A stretch of DNA of 64,000 nucleotides, taken from Rhodospirillum rubrum ATCC 11170. Its GTDB lineage: Bacteria; Pseudomonadota; Alphaproteobacteria; Rhodospirillales; Rhodospirillaceae. Made by a program: the position numbers and the translations under genes. Numbering within the stretch: position 1 is the stretch's first letter; every line of letters starts with the position of its first letter. Positions 1 to 8,749 of the stretch are shown here, one piece after another. The stretch covers positions 4,122,501 through 4,186,500 of the forward strand of contig NC_007643.1 of the NCBI RefSeq assembly GCF_000013085.1. Direction: 5' to 3'. The notes under the pieces were generated by a model, which searched no databases, had not been told where the DNA came from, and saw only the letters and a list, made by a program, of their open reading frames with translations.

Positions 1-175
1 TGCGTTCCCAATCGTTATAGCGGGTGGGCTCGGGTCCGCGCGGACCGCCGTGTTCCACCGGCTTGGGGTCGGCGGGCGGCGAGGCGGGGACCGCTTCGTC
101 TTGAGCGAGGGGGGCGGGGACCGCCTCGTCTTGGGCGGGGGAGGCGGGGGCGGGTCTGGGGTCCTTGGATGTCAT
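1..175 (-). CDS. Succinate dehydrogenase assembly factor 4-like protein (DUF1674), 3'-truncated by window edge
   Basis: The first 58 codons are present, starting at an ATG whose first base is 175, preceded by GGAGG at good spacing. The residues visible at the window edge, [16 protein letters not shown], match the conserved core of the DUF1674/SdhAF4 family, small proteins that help mature the flavoprotein subunit of succinate dehydrogenase. The N-terminal half is Pro/Ala-rich and carries two copies of AQDEAVPA ten residues apart, encoded by a near-duplicate DNA tract. The C-terminal end lies outside the window. The family call rests on the short conserved motif, so it is firm in motif but limited in length. 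Confidence 0.8.
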   Translation of the reverse strand, partial: MTSKDPRPAPASPAQDEAVPAPLAQDEAVPASPPADPKPVEHGGPRGPEPTRYNDWER

Positions 176-295
176 GGTGATCCTCCGGGGCGGCGGGCCC
201 CATGCGCAGGGCCGCCACCCGTCATCGGTGACTTGACGGGGCTTTCCCTTGCCTTATCTCAGGATCGCCGCCCCGTCCATCCTGGAGAACCCGCG

Positions 296-1177
296 ATGAG
301 CTTCTTCCGCGTCGCCGTGATGTTGGCCGCCATGACCGGCCTGTTCCTTGCCGTCGGCTATCTGATCGGCGGCCAGAGCGGCATGGTCATCGCCTTTCTG
401 GTCGCCGGCGGCATGAACCTGTTCGCCTATTGGAATTCCGACAAGATGGTGCTGCGCATGCACAATGCGCGCGAGGTCGACGAACGCAGCGCGCCCGACC
501 TGTATGGCATCGTCCGCCAGTTGACCCAGCGCGGCGGCCTGCCGATGCCCAAGGTCTATGTGATCGACACCCCCCAGCCCAATGCCTTCGCCACCGGCCG
601 CAATCCGCAAAACGCCGCCGTGGCGGCGACGACCGGGCTGATGCGGGCGCTCACCCCCCAGGAACTGGCCGGAGTGATGGCCCATGAACTGGCCCATGTC
701 CGCCATCATGACACCCTGACCATGACCCTGACCGCCACCCTGGCCGGCGCCATCTCGATGCTGGCGAATTTCGCCTTCTTCTTTGGCGGCAACCGCGACA
801 ACAACAATCCGCTGGGCGCCGTCGGCATGATCGTGATGATGATCCTGGCGCCTTTGGCGGCGATGATGGTGCAGATGGCGATTTCACGCACCGCTGAATA
901 CCGCGCCGATCGCGGCGGCGCCGAGATCTGCGGTCAGCCGCTGTGGCTGGCCAGCGCCCTTGAAAAGATCGAACGCGCCGCGCGCGGCATCGAAAACCCC
1001 TCGGCCGAACAGAATCCGGCCACCGCCCATCTGTTCATCATCAATCCCTTGAACGGCCATCGGATGGACAATCTGTTCACCACCCATCCCAGCACCGCCA
1101 ACCGCGTGGCCAAGCTGCGCGCCCTGGCCAGTGGCGACCTCGCTCAGCCCCGGCCCCAGCGCGGCCCCTGGGGCTGA
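296..1177 (+). CDS. htpX: Membrane zinc metalloprotease HtpX
   Basis: A 293-residue protein that starts with a hydrophobic [16 protein letters not shown] segment. It carries the zinc-binding HELAH at residues 130-134, followed by two more membrane segments and a downstream acidic EYRAD motif that supplies the third zinc ligand in this M48 family. HtpX is an inner-membrane quality-control protease whose active site faces the cytoplasm. The ATG at 296 is chosen because the open frame upstream codes only for low-complexity sequence and overlaps the divergent SdhAF4 gene. Length is normal for HtpX. It is convergent with the exporter gene that ends at 1191, and both stop codons lie in one hairpin. 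Confidence 0.95.
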   Translation: MSFFRVAVMLAAMTGLFLAVGYLIGGQSGMVIAFLVAGGMNLFAYWNSDKMVLRMHNAREVDERSAPDLYGIVRQLTQRGGLPMPKVYVIDTPQPNAFATGRNPQNAAVAATTGLMRALTPQELAGVMAHELAHVRHHDTLTMTLTATLAGAISMLANFAFFFGGNRDNNNPLGAVGMIVMMILAPLAAMMVQMAISRTAEYRADRGGAEICGQPLWLASALEKIERAARGIENPSAEQNPATAHLFIINPLNGHRMDNLFTTHPSTANRVAKLRALASGDLAQPRPQRGPWG

Positions 1178-1198
1178 GCGGCGGGCGGGCTCAGCCCC
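1170..1198. terminator. Hairpin shared by two convergent gene ends
   Basis: GGGGCTGAGC (1170-1179) and GCTCAGCCCC (1189-1198) are perfect 10-bp inverted repeats around a 9-nt loop. The htpX stop (1175-1177) lies in the left arm and the complementary-strand stop of the exporter gene (1191-1193) lies in the right arm. There is no long T-tract on either side, so function as a bidirectional terminator or a 3'-end stabiliser is inferred. Confidence 0.55.
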
Positions 1199-2075
1199 CG
1201 CGCTTTGATCTGGCGAGCATCGACTTGCCCGCCAGCAGGGCGCCGCCAACGATCAACAGGCAGGCGGCGCCGACCAGGGCCGTCGCCTCGCCCTTGCCAA
1301 AGGCGATCAGCAGGGCGGTGGAGATCAGCGGCGCGCCATAGCTGAGCGCGCCCAGCACCTGGATATCCCCATGCTTGACCCCGTGGTCCCAGGTGAAGAA
1401 GGCCGCGCCCACCGGCCCCAGCCCCAGGGCCAGCACCGCCAGCCATTGGCCCGCCCCCTCGGGCCAGTGGGTGGTTTCAAAGATCAGGTGGCAGGGCAGG
1501 GCAAGCAGGGCGGTCGCCCCGCAAAACCAGCCGACCGCATCGGTGGGAACCGTGCCAAAGCGCCGTGACAGCACCGAATAGGTTGCCCAGGTCACGGCGC
1601 AGACTAGGGCCGCCAGATGGCCGACCAGATGGGTCGGATCAAAGGCGATGGCCCCGCCCCGGGTGACCAGCAGCACGGTTCCCGCCAGCCCCATCAGCGC
1701 CCCGGCGACATGGAACCAGCGCAGCCGCTCGCCCGGCAGCAGGGCCGAGAACAAGACGATCAGCAGCGGCCACAGATAGGCGATCAAGCCGGCCTCGACC
1801 GGCGGCGCCTCGCGCAGGGCCATGAAATAAAAGAAGTGATAGCCAAACAGGCCGAAGACGCCAAGGATCCAGGCGGCGACCGGCTGGCGCAGATGGGCGG
1901 CCGGCCGCTCGCCGCGACTCAGCCATTTCGCCGCCATCAGCAAAAAGGCGATGGTGAAGCTCATCGCCGTCAACTGGAAGGGCGGCACCGCCCCGGTCCA
2001 GGTGGTCAGCAGGGCAAGGGTTCCCCACATCAAGACAGCCGTGGACCCGATCAGGGTGGCGCGCGAAGACGACAT
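1191..2075 (-). CDS. EamA/DMT-family exporter, YddG-like
   Basis: The protein has 294 residues with about ten hydrophobic segments arranged as two five-helix repeats, the layout of drug/metabolite transporters. The N-terminus (MSSSRATLIGSTAVLMWGTL) resembles YddG-type aromatic amino acid exporters. The ATG at 2075 puts the first membrane helix right after the start; the upstream extension of 26 residues is Pro-rich and looks non-coding. The ribosome site is weak. The exact substrate cannot be read from the sequence; export of aromatic amino acids or related metabolites is inferred from similarity. Confidence 0.8.
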   Translation of the reverse strand: MSSSRATLIGSTAVLMWGTLALLTTWTGAVPPFQLTAMSFTIAFLLMAAKWLSRGERPAAHLRQPVAAWILGVFGLFGYHFFYFMALREAPPVEAGLIAYLWPLLIVLFSALLPGERLRWFHVAGALMGLAGTVLLVTRGGAIAFDPTHLVGHLAALVCAVTWATYSVLSRRFGTVPTDAVGWFCGATALLALPCHLIFETTHWPEGAGQWLAVLALGLGPVGAAFFTWDHGVKHGDIQVLGALSYGAPLISTALLIAFGKGEATALVGAACLLIVGGALLAGKSMLARSKRGG

Positions 2076-2185
2076 CGGAGGGGAGTTCCTTGGAGACGGG
2101 CAAGGGACGGGCGGCGGCGGGGGACAGGACTGTCCTACCGGTAAAACGACCAAGCTGTCCAGAGGGTCTTCCGCCCGCGCCCCCC

Positions 2186-2476
2186 CTACCCGACGATGCG
2201 ATCGATCGCCTTGGCCAGGGCGAAGTCCTTGGCGCTCAGGCCGCCAGAATCATGGGTCGAGAGCGTGATATCAACGCGGTTGTAGCTGTTGGACCAGTCG
2301 GGATGGTGGTCCTGGGCCTGGGCTTCCAGGGCGACCCGGGCCATGAAGCCGAAGGCTTCGGAGAAATCCTTGAAACCGAAGCTGCGGGTCAGGGCCGTGC
2401 GGGCGCTGGTGATCGTCCAATCGGGGTGATCGGCAAGCTGGCGGTCAAGGGCTGGGTCATCAAGACGGTCGGTCAT
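2186..2476 (-). CDS. Pterin-4a-carbinolamine dehydratase
   Basis: A 96-residue protein with the family signature: a histidine pair in QDHHPDW, then [19 protein letters not shown] and a DFALAKAID tail. The enzyme dehydrates 4a-hydroxytetrahydrobiopterin, recycling the pterin cofactor of phenylalanine hydroxylase. The start at 2476 is preceded by GGGAG; an upstream in-frame start would add a basic, unconserved 14-residue extension. No phenylalanine hydroxylase gene is next to it, so its partner is encoded elsewhere or it has another pterin-related role. Confidence 0.9.
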   Translation of the reverse strand: MTDRLDDPALDRQLADHPDWTITSARTALTRSFGFKDFSEAFGFMARVALEAQAQDHHPDWSNSYNRVDITLSTHDSGGLSAKDFALAKAIDRIVG

Positions 2477-2575
2477 CGGCGGTTCTCCCTTGCGGCGGGA
2501 AGGGGAAAAGGCGAACACTTCCGTGACATGGAGCAGAACGATCCCCGATCAAGCTCTTATTCGTCGAGGCCCGCC

Positions 2576-2983
2576 ATGACCGATACGCCGCGTTTCACCT
2601 TCGCCCCGACCCTGGCCGATATCGAAGCCATCGCCCGCGAGGCCTTCGACGCCATTCCCGATCTGCTGCGCTCGCGCTGCGCCGATCTGGTCATCCGCGT
2701 CGAAGACTTTCCCGATGACGATGTGATCGCCGAAATGGAGCTGGAAAGCCCCTTCGAACTGCTCGGCCTGTATCAGGGGGTGTCGCTTGATCGCAAAAGC
2801 GTGCTCGATCAGCCGCTCGCCCCGGACATGGTGTTTCTCTATCGCTCGCCGCTGCTCGATTACTGGGTGGAAACCGGCGAGGACCTGACCTTGCTGGTCC
2901 GCCATGTGCTGATCCACGAGATCGGCCATCACTTCGGCTTCTCCGACCCGGATATGGAAGCCCTCGATGCGCAGGACGACTAA
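2576..2983 (+). CDS. Small zincin-like metallopeptidase (COG3824 type)
   Basis: This 135-residue protein contains HEIGHHFGFSD near its C-terminus, an extended HExxHxxGxxD zinc site of the metzincin type. The rest matches the short single-domain zincin family common in alphaproteobacteria. There is no signal peptide, so it is probably cytoplasmic. The ATG at 2576 is chosen because the upstream frame runs across the oppositely oriented pterin dehydratase gene. Its substrate is unknown. It lies 59 bp upstream of the Lon-like protease gene on the same strand, so the two may be co-transcribed. Confidence 0.8.
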   Translation: MTDTPRFTFAPTLADIEAIAREAFDAIPDLLRSRCADLVIRVEDFPDDDVIAEMELESPFELLGLYQGVSLDRKSVLDQPLAPDMVFLYRSPLLDYWVETGEDLTLLVRHVLIHEIGHHFGFSDPDMEALDAQDD

Positions 2984-3042
2984 ATGACTGGGCGGTGATA
3001 GGGTCACCTCCCTTTTCCTTATTTCAGGATCAGCAGCCTTCC

Positions 3043-5025
3043 ATGACCGTTTCCCCTCTTGGCGCCCCGGCTTTGCGCCGCCCCTGCGACCCCGCCGGCC
3101 TGCCCTTCGAAACCACCGCGGATCTGACCGCGCCCAAGGGTCCGCTTGGCCAGGAGCGGGCGCTCGAGGCGGTGGCCTTCGCCCTCGCCATGGCGGCGCC
3201 GGGGTATAATCTGTTCTGCATGGGCCCCGAGGGCACGGGAAAGCGCGCCCTGACCGGCGCCCTGCTGGCCGAGGCGGCCCGCCAAAAGCCCACCCCCGAC
3301 GACTGGGTGATCCTGCACGATCCGGCCGATCCCCTGCGCCCGACCCCCTTGCGCCTGCCCGCCGGGCGGGCCAAGGGGTTCCTTGCGGCCGTTGACGCCC
3401 TGGCCACCGATTGGACGGCCGAATGGAGCGCGCCTGCCGCCGAAGACGGCGGCGCCGCCTTCGCCGATCTGCCCGATGTGGCGCCGCTCTTCGCCCGCCT
3501 CAGTCAGGACAGCGCCACCGGCAAGATCTGGCGGGCCGAAGCTTTGGTCAGCCACGCGCCCGGCGCGGGCGCGCCGATCATTCGCGAGGATAACCCGACG
3601 CGGGCCGCCCTTTCGGGATGGGTGGAACATGTGGCCGCCCCCGGCGCGCCGGTGGTCAGCCTGATCCGCCCGGGCGCCCTGCAGCGGGCCAATGGCGGCT
3701 TTCTACTGCTCGATGCCCATAAGGTGCTGACGACGCCGGGCGCCTGGGAAGACCTCAAGCACAGCCTGCGTCACGGCCAGATCCGCGTTGTCACCGAAGC
3801 CGAGCGCGCCTTGGGCGCCGTGGCGGCGCCGACGCCCGAGCCTTCGCCCCTGCCGCTCGCCCTCAAGGTCGTGCTGTTTGGCGAGCCCGATCTCTACTAT
3901 GACCTGTGGGACAGCGACCCCGAATTCGCCGCCCTGTTCAAGGTCGCCGCCGATTTCGACGACCAGATGAAGCGCACCCCCGAAGCGGTGCTGGGCTTGG
4001 CGCGGGTTCTGGCCGAGGGCGGTCGCGCCGAGGACCTGCCGCCGCTTGATCGCGGCGCCGTCGCCCGCATCGTCGATCGCGCCGTGCGTCTGGCTGAGGA
4101 TACGGACAAGCTGACCGCGCGCATGGAGCCGCTGATCGATTTGGCGCGCGAGGCCGGGTTCTTCGCCCGCCAAGACGGCGCCGGGGTGATCGGCCGCGAC
4201 CATGTGGAGCGCGCCCTGACCGCCCAGGAACGCCGCGAGGGCCGGGTCCGCGACCTGCTGCTCGAAGAGATCCTCGACGGCACCATCCGCGTCGAGACCA
4301 CCGGCGCGGTGGTCGGCCAGATCAACGGGCTGGCCGTGCTCGATTACGGCCGCGCCAGCTTCGGCCGGCCCAGCCGCATCACCTGCGCCGTGCGCGTCGG
4401 CCGCGGCGAGGTCACCGATATCGAGCGCGAGGTCGATCTGGGCGGGCCGCTGCACAGCAAGGGGGTGCTGATCCTGTCGGCCTTCCTGTCGACGCGCTTT
4501 TCGGTCGACGGCCTGCTCAATCTGGCGGCCAGTCTGGTCTTCGAGCAATCCTATTGCGAGGTCGACGGCGATTCGGCCTCGTCGCCCGAGCTTTACGCCC
4601 TGCTTTCGGCCCTGGCCGAGGCGCCGATCCGCCAGTCGCTGGCGGTGACCGGCTCGGTCGACCAGTTCGGCAATATCCAGCCGATCGGCGGCGTGAATGA
4701 AAAGATCGAGGGCTTTTTCGAGGTCTGCGCGGCGCGTGGCCTGACCGGCGATCAGGGCGTGCTGATTCCGCGCGCCAATCTGCGCAATCTGATGCTGCGC
4801 GACGAGGTGGTCGAGGCCTGCGACACAGGCCTTTTCCACGTTTATCCGATCGCCACCGTCGACGAGGGCATCGCCATCCTGACCGGGCTGATCCCGGGCG
4901 AGCGCGGCCGCGACGGCGGCTTCCCCGAGGGCTCGCTTAATCGCCGGGTCGCCCGCCGCCTGGAAAGCTTCGCGCGGCGCTCGCGCGAGACCTTCGATGG
5001 TCCGCCGCGACGCGGCCGACCGTAA
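3043..5025 (+). CDS. Lon-related ATP-dependent protease (LonB/AAA_32 type)
   Basis: The 660-residue protein has an N-terminal AAA-type region and a C-terminal Lon proteolytic domain. The catalytic dyad is visible as Ser511 in GDSASS and Lys554 in GGVNEKIEGF, 43 residues apart as in Lon. The P-loop near residues 60-70 reads GPEGTGKR, without the usual Ser/Thr after Lys. GGFLLLD near residue 220 is the probable Walker B. It lacks the LON N-terminal domain and so belongs to the Lon-related group, not classical Lon. The upstream frame extension of 16 residues is ignored because of the following MTVSPL start. It probably degrades cytoplasmic proteins; substrates are unknown. Confidence 0.88.
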   Translation: MTVSPLGAPALRRPCDPAGLPFETTADLTAPKGPLGQERALEAVAFALAMAAPGYNLFCMGPEGTGKRALTGALLAEAARQKPTPDDWVILHDPADPLRPTPLRLPAGRAKGFLAAVDALATDWTAEWSAPAAEDGGAAFADLPDVAPLFARLSQDSATGKIWRAEALVSHAPGAGAPIIREDNPTRAALSGWVEHVAAPGAPVVSLIRPGALQRANGGFLLLDAHKVLTTPGAWEDLKHSLRHGQIRVVTEAERALGAVAAPTPEPSPLPLALKVVLFGEPDLYYDLWDSDPEFAALFKVAADFDDQMKRTPEAVLGLARVLAEGGRAEDLPPLDRGAVARIVDRAVRLAEDTDKLTARMEPLIDLAREAGFFARQDGAGVIGRDHVERALTAQERREGRVRDLLLEEILDGTIRVETTGAVVGQINGLAVLDYGRASFGRPSRITCAVRVGRGEVTDIEREVDLGGPLHSKGVLILSAFLSTRFSVDGLLNLAASLVFEQSYCEVDGDSASSPELYALLSALAEAPIRQSLAVTGSVDQFGNIQPIGGVNEKIEGFFEVCAARGLTGDQGVLIPRANLRNLMLRDEVVEACDTGLFHVYPIATVDEGIAILTGLIPGERGRDGGFPEGSLNRRVARRLESFARRSRETFDGPPRRGRP

Positions 5026-5042
5026 GCGGCCCGTTATTTCAC

Positions 5043-5870
5043 TCAGGGCTCGGGCGGAGCGCCGACCGTTTCCTCGGCGATTTCGCCCGTCACCTGCTGG
5101 GCCTCGCGCTGAAGCTTGCGGAACGAGCGCAGGCCGAAGGGCAGCAGGGCCAGATAGAACAGGCCAAGGCCGCCCAGCGTCAGCCAGGGATTGGTCACCA
5201 GAAAGGCGGCCAAAACGCCGATGGCCAGCATCAGCGGCAGCACATAGACGTGGGGGATCTTGGCTTTCTTGAAGCTGAAGGTCGGCAGCTTGCTGACCAT
5301 CAGCGCCGCCACACCAACCAGGAACACCCCGGCAACCACCGGGCTGACCAGGAAATCGGCGCCGCTTTCAAACGACAAGATCATCGGCAACAACACCAGA
5401 CCGGCCGCCGCCGGGGCGGGCACCCCGGTGAAATAGTTATAGGCCCAGGACGGCAGGTCCTTTTCGCCCATCAACTGGGTATTGAACCGGGCCAGCCGCA
5501 GGCCGCAGCACACGACATAGAGCAAGACCAGGGCCCAGCCGATGCCACCGGCGCCGCTCATCGTCCATAAATACAAAAGCATCGCCGGGGCGACGCCGAA
5601 GCAGACGAAATCCGACAGGCTGTCGAGTTCGGCGCCGAACTGGCTGGTGCCCTTGAGCAAGCGCGCCACCCGCCCGTCCAGGCCGTCGAAGATGGCCGAA
5701 AACACCAGGGCGACCACCGCCTTCTGGTATTCCCCATGCAGCCCATAGCGAATGGACGTCAAGCCGGCGCAAAGCGCCAGCAAGGTCAGCATATTGGGGA
5801 CCATCTTGTTGAACGGCATCCCCTGAAATCGCGGGGTGCTCCGGCGCAGGACGTGGGGGTGGCGGACCAT
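5043..5870 (-). CDS. pssA: CDP-diacylglycerol--serine O-phosphatidyltransferase
   Basis: A 275-residue membrane protein with the CDP-alcohol phosphotransferase motif, from D62-G63 through A69-R70 and G79 to D83 and D87. It is followed by several membrane helices. It joins serine to CDP-diacylglycerol to make phosphatidylserine. The ATG at 5870 overlaps the stop of the upstream psd gene by one base (TGATG), so the two are translationally coupled. Together they make phosphatidylethanolamine, the usual Pss-Psd arrangement in alphaproteobacteria. The C-terminal tail is acidic and proline-rich. Confidence 0.95.
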   Translation of the reverse strand: MVRHPHVLRRSTPRFQGMPFNKMVPNMLTLLALCAGLTSIRYGLHGEYQKAVVALVFSAIFDGLDGRVARLLKGTSQFGAELDSLSDFVCFGVAPAMLLYLWTMSGAGGIGWALVLLYVVCCGLRLARFNTQLMGEKDLPSWAYNYFTGVPAPAAAGLVLLPMILSFESGADFLVSPVVAGVFLVGVAALMVSKLPTFSFKKAKIPHVYVLPLMLAIGVLAAFLVTNPWLTLGGLGLFYLALLPFGLRSFRKLQREAQQVTGEIAEETVGAPPEP

Positions 5871-6580
5871 CAGCGCAGAACTCCCAAACGTTCGGGTTCG
5901 GCCGAAGCCAGATCGGCTAGGACGGTTTCCCCGGAAATACAGCTTTGCCCGGGGGCGACCAGCGGCGCGGCGCCGGGCGGCAGATAGATATCAAGACGGC
6001 TGCCAAAACGGATCAACCCCATGATCTCGCCGGTCAGCACGCTTTGGCCTTCGACCAGATCGCAGCGGATGCGCCGCGCCACCAGCCCGGCGATCTGAAC
6101 GAAGGCGAGGTCGCGGCTCTGGCCGATATCAAGCACCACGCTGTTGCGCTCGTTGTCGGCGCTGGCCTTGTCGAGGGTGGCGTTGACGAATTTACCCGGG
6201 GCGTAAACGATCTTGCGCACCGTGCCGCCCACCGGGCAGCGGTTCACATGGCAATCGAAGACGCTCATGAACACGCTGATGCGCTGGCGCGGGCCCGGCG
6301 GATCAAGGGCCAGTTCGGCCGGCGGATCGACCAGACCGACCATCTGCACGATGCCGCTGGCCGGGGTGACGACCAGCCCAAGCCGATCGGGAACGGTGCG
6401 CTTGGGATTGCGGAAGAAATAGACGCACCAGATGGTCAGAACCAGACCGGGAACGACCAGCCAGTCTTGCCAAAGCCACAGTCCAAAGGTGACGGCGGCG
6501 AAGATGCTGATGAACCGCCAGCCCTCGGGATGTATCTCGGGAAGCAGGTAGGTTTTCCAGCCGATGTCGAAGCGGCGCAA
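5870..6580 (-). CDS. psd: Phosphatidylserine decarboxylase (short, proenzyme)
   Basis: This protein of 236 residues has an N-terminal hydrophobic segment and the autocatalytic cleavage site RFGSR, with Gly193-Ser194. Self-cleavage there makes the pyruvoyl group on the new alpha chain. This short form is the archaeal/alphaproteobacterial Psd type. The start is TTG at 6580, supported by GGAGG with 8 nt spacing and by immediate family-like residues (MRRFDIGWKTYLLPEIHPEG). The gene is directly upstream of pssA with overlapping stop and start. It converts phosphatidylserine to phosphatidylethanolamine at the inner membrane. Confidence 0.95.
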   Translation of the reverse strand: MRRFDIGWKTYLLPEIHPEGWRFISIFAAVTFGLWLWQDWLVVPGLVLTIWCVYFFRNPKRTVPDRLGLVVTPASGIVQMVGLVDPPAELALDPPGPRQRISVFMSVFDCHVNRCPVGGTVRKIVYAPGKFVNATLDKASADNERNSVVLDIGQSRDLAFVQIAGLVARRIRCDLVEGQSVLTGEIMGLIRFGSRLDIYLPPGAAPLVAPGQSCISGETVLADLASAEPERLGVLR

Positions 6581-6733
6581 GGGGATATCCTCCGGTTTTT
6601 TTAAAGTTCCTGGGGCGACGATCGAGAGGGGCGCTCTGATGGAAGGACAGGCCGGGGGGGGGTCCCAATCCCCTCAACGCCCTTTGCCGACGGCGGGTTG
6701 CGCCCGCCCGCCGGGTCCGGCAAAAACGCCCCT

Positions 6734-7792
6734 TTAGGGGGACGAGGTGGCCGGGGGGCGCCCGGGTTGGTCGGGAACCGCGAAGATCTGGCCGGGATAG
6801 ATCAGATCGGGATCGCGGATCTGCGCCTGATTGGCTTCATAGATCACGGTATAGCGCGTTCCCTCGCCATAGACCCGGCGGGCGAGCGCCCACAGATTAT
6901 TACCGGGCTGGACGACGAACATCATGCCGCCGTCCCCCGGACTGGGCAGGACATCGGGACGCAGGAAGGGAATTTCCACCCGGCCGCCGACCTTGCCCCC
7001 GGGGCCGATCGCATCGGCGCGCAGGGTATAGCGGCCCGGAGCGAGGGGCGAGGGAGTGGTCACCGCCCACCGGCCGTCGGCGCCAACCACGCCCTCGCCG
7101 ATCGCCGTGTTATCAAGATAGGCGCGCACGCTGTCGCCGGGCGCCGCCGTGCCGCCCACCGACAATCGTCCGCTTTCATCGTAATCGACGGTGACGATCA
7201 CCAGATCGGTCGACTCCGCCGCTCCGCTGACCGGCGGCGGCCCCTGCAGCAGGCGCGAAGGCCCGACCGAAGGCTGGGCCAGGGCGATCACCGGGGCCGG
7301 GCTGGCCGGCTGGGGAACGCTGACCGCCACCTTTTCATCGAGAACACGCGGCGGGCCGCTGGCGTCACGGCTTTCAAGCGACAGCAGATGATCCCCCGCC
7401 GCCAGCGGCCGGCTGGGCGTCAGCACCCAGTCGCCCCGCGCGCCGGCGCGGCCCTCGGCAAGAATTCCCCGCTCGTCGCGCAAGATCACCGCCGCCCCGG
7501 GCTCGGCCCGGCCGGCGGCGACCAGGGCGCCATCCTTTTCAATGCGCAAGATATCGAAGGCCAAAGGCTTGGCCGCCGATTGCGGGGAGGTGGGGGCCGG
7601 GGCGGGAAGGGCGCCCGACGCGGGACCAGGGGCGGGGCCGGGGGTGGCGCCAGGGCCCGGGGCCAGGGCGCCGGACCTCGGTTTGGGGGCTTCGGGGGAG
7701 AAGTTGGGCGCCGGGCCCATCACCAGCACGGCAATAGAGACCAGCAGCAGCGCCACGATGATGGCGGCCACAAGACGAATGCGGTTGGTCAC
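6734..7792 (-). CDS. LysM-domain protein with N-terminal membrane anchor
   Basis: The 352-residue protein starts at GTG 7792, with GGAG 8 nt upstream. A transmembrane anchor at about residues 5-25 is followed by a long Pro/Ala/Gly-rich linker. Two Ig-like or big-type repeat regions follow; each has a D-G-x-W-x(4-6)-P-L-x-x-G-x(2)-L pattern around GDWVLTPSRPLAAGDHLLSL and GRWAVTTPSPLAPGRYTLR. A C-terminal LysM domain near residues 290-345 (VVQPGNNLWALARRVYGEG) should bind peptidoglycan. The product is therefore periplasmic and anchored to the inner membrane. No enzymatic domain is visible. Similar proteins are common in alphaproteobacteria with unknown role. Confidence 0.85.
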   Translation of the reverse strand: MTNRIRLVAAIIVALLLVSIAVLVMGPAPNFSPEAPKPRSGALAPGPGATPGPAPGPASGALPAPAPTSPQSAAKPLAFDILRIEKDGALVAAGRAEPGAAVILRDERGILAEGRAGARGDWVLTPSRPLAAGDHLLSLESRDASGPPRVLDEKVAVSVPQPASPAPVIALAQPSVGPSRLLQGPPPVSGAAESTDLVIVTVDYDESGRLSVGGTAAPGDSVRAYLDNTAIGEGVVGADGRWAVTTPSPLAPGRYTLRADAIGPGGKVGGRVEIPFLRPDVLPSPGDGGMMFVVQPGNNLWALARRVYGEGTRYTVIYEANQAQIRDPDLIYPGQIFAVPDQPGRPPATSSP

Positions 7793-7906
7793 GGCAGGCG
7801 CTCCGCTGGATCGGTTCGGCCGTCCACTATACCCCAACAGACGGCGGCGAGAACAGATTGTCCACCGTCCTTTCCCCGCGGCGCGCCCGGCGGATCGGCG
7901 AACCGC

Positions 7907-8749
7907 CTAGTGGGCCGGCATGCCGGCGGCGATCAGGGCCAGGGCCAGGGCGATGGGCAGCGGCGCCAGGGACAGGCCGGCATGGACCAGCAGACGATGG
8001 CGCGGCACCTTACGCCGCCTTGGCGGCACAAGGCGGGCCGCCGTGCCATCGGCGAACAGGCACAGGCCGCCGACCGCCAGGGCGGGCAGGGCGCCGGGCA
8101 TATCCAAGGCCATGGCAGTGGCCAAGGCGACGGTGAAACCGGCCGAAGCGGCGCAGGCGGTGGCCGAGAACGCCAGACGGCGCAGGCCCGACCACAAGAC
8201 CCATCCAAGCAGGGCGCAGATCAACACCGGCGCCAACCCCATCACCGGGGCGTTATCCAGGGCCCAGGCGACTCCGCCCAGACCGAGCGCCGCGGCCAGC
8301 ACCGCCACCGGGGCCGAGGCGCCACGCCCTTCAAGGCGCAGAAGGACGCCGATCCACGCCGCCGCCGTCAGGCCCCAGGCGAGCAGCGCCGTGGGCGCCG
8401 ACAGCCCGGCGGCCACGCCGCCGGCCACCGCCATCACCCAGCCGCCGGCCACCGCCCCCAGGCCCAAGGCCAGCAAACGCGGCCCCCGGCCAAGCCGCAA
8501 GGCATCGGCGACCACGCCCCCCGCCGTCGCCAGCGCCCCGGCGGCGATCGCCCAATCGGCGGCGATGGTCGGCACCGCCGGCCCGCCCAACCACAGCCAG
8601 CCCGCCCCCAGCCCCAGAACGATGCCCAGGCCGGCCAGGCGGTCGCCAAGCTCGGCTCGGCCAAGCAGCCGGCCGACCAACCCGGCAAGGCCGGCGCCGG
8701 CCACCGCCAGGGCGAAGGGCAGAAGCGAAGGAAGAAGGGAAACACTCAT
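7907..8749 (-). CDS. Polytopic membrane protein of unknown function
   Basis: The 280-residue protein is almost entirely hydrophobic Ala/Gly/Leu segments, giving about nine or ten membrane helices. A single basic loop near the C-terminus contains PPRRRKVPRHR. I recognise no transporter or enzyme motif. It starts at ATG 8749; a poor GGAG lies further upstream than usual, so the start is uncertain. It lies upstream of the LysM gene on the same strand with a 114-nt gap, so the two might be related in cell-envelope function, but that is only proximity. Confidence 0.65.
   Translation of the reverse strand: MSVSLLPSLLPFALAVAGAGLAGLVGRLLGRAELGDRLAGLGIVLGLGAGWLWLGGPAVPTIAADWAIAAGALATAGGVVADALRLGRGPRLLALGLGAVAGGWVMAVAGGVAAGLSAPTALLAWGLTAAAWIGVLLRLEGRGASAPVAVLAAALGLGGVAWALDNAPVMGLAPVLICALLGWVLWSGLRRLAFSATACAASAGFTVALATAMALDMPGALPALAVGGLCLFADGTAARLVPPRRRKVPRHRLLVHAGLSLAPLPIALALALIAAGMPAH

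Noticed and set aside
3703-4839. 378-codon minus-strand open frame
   Set aside because: It is antisense to the Lon-like protease with catalytic residues; composition is that of a shadow frame.
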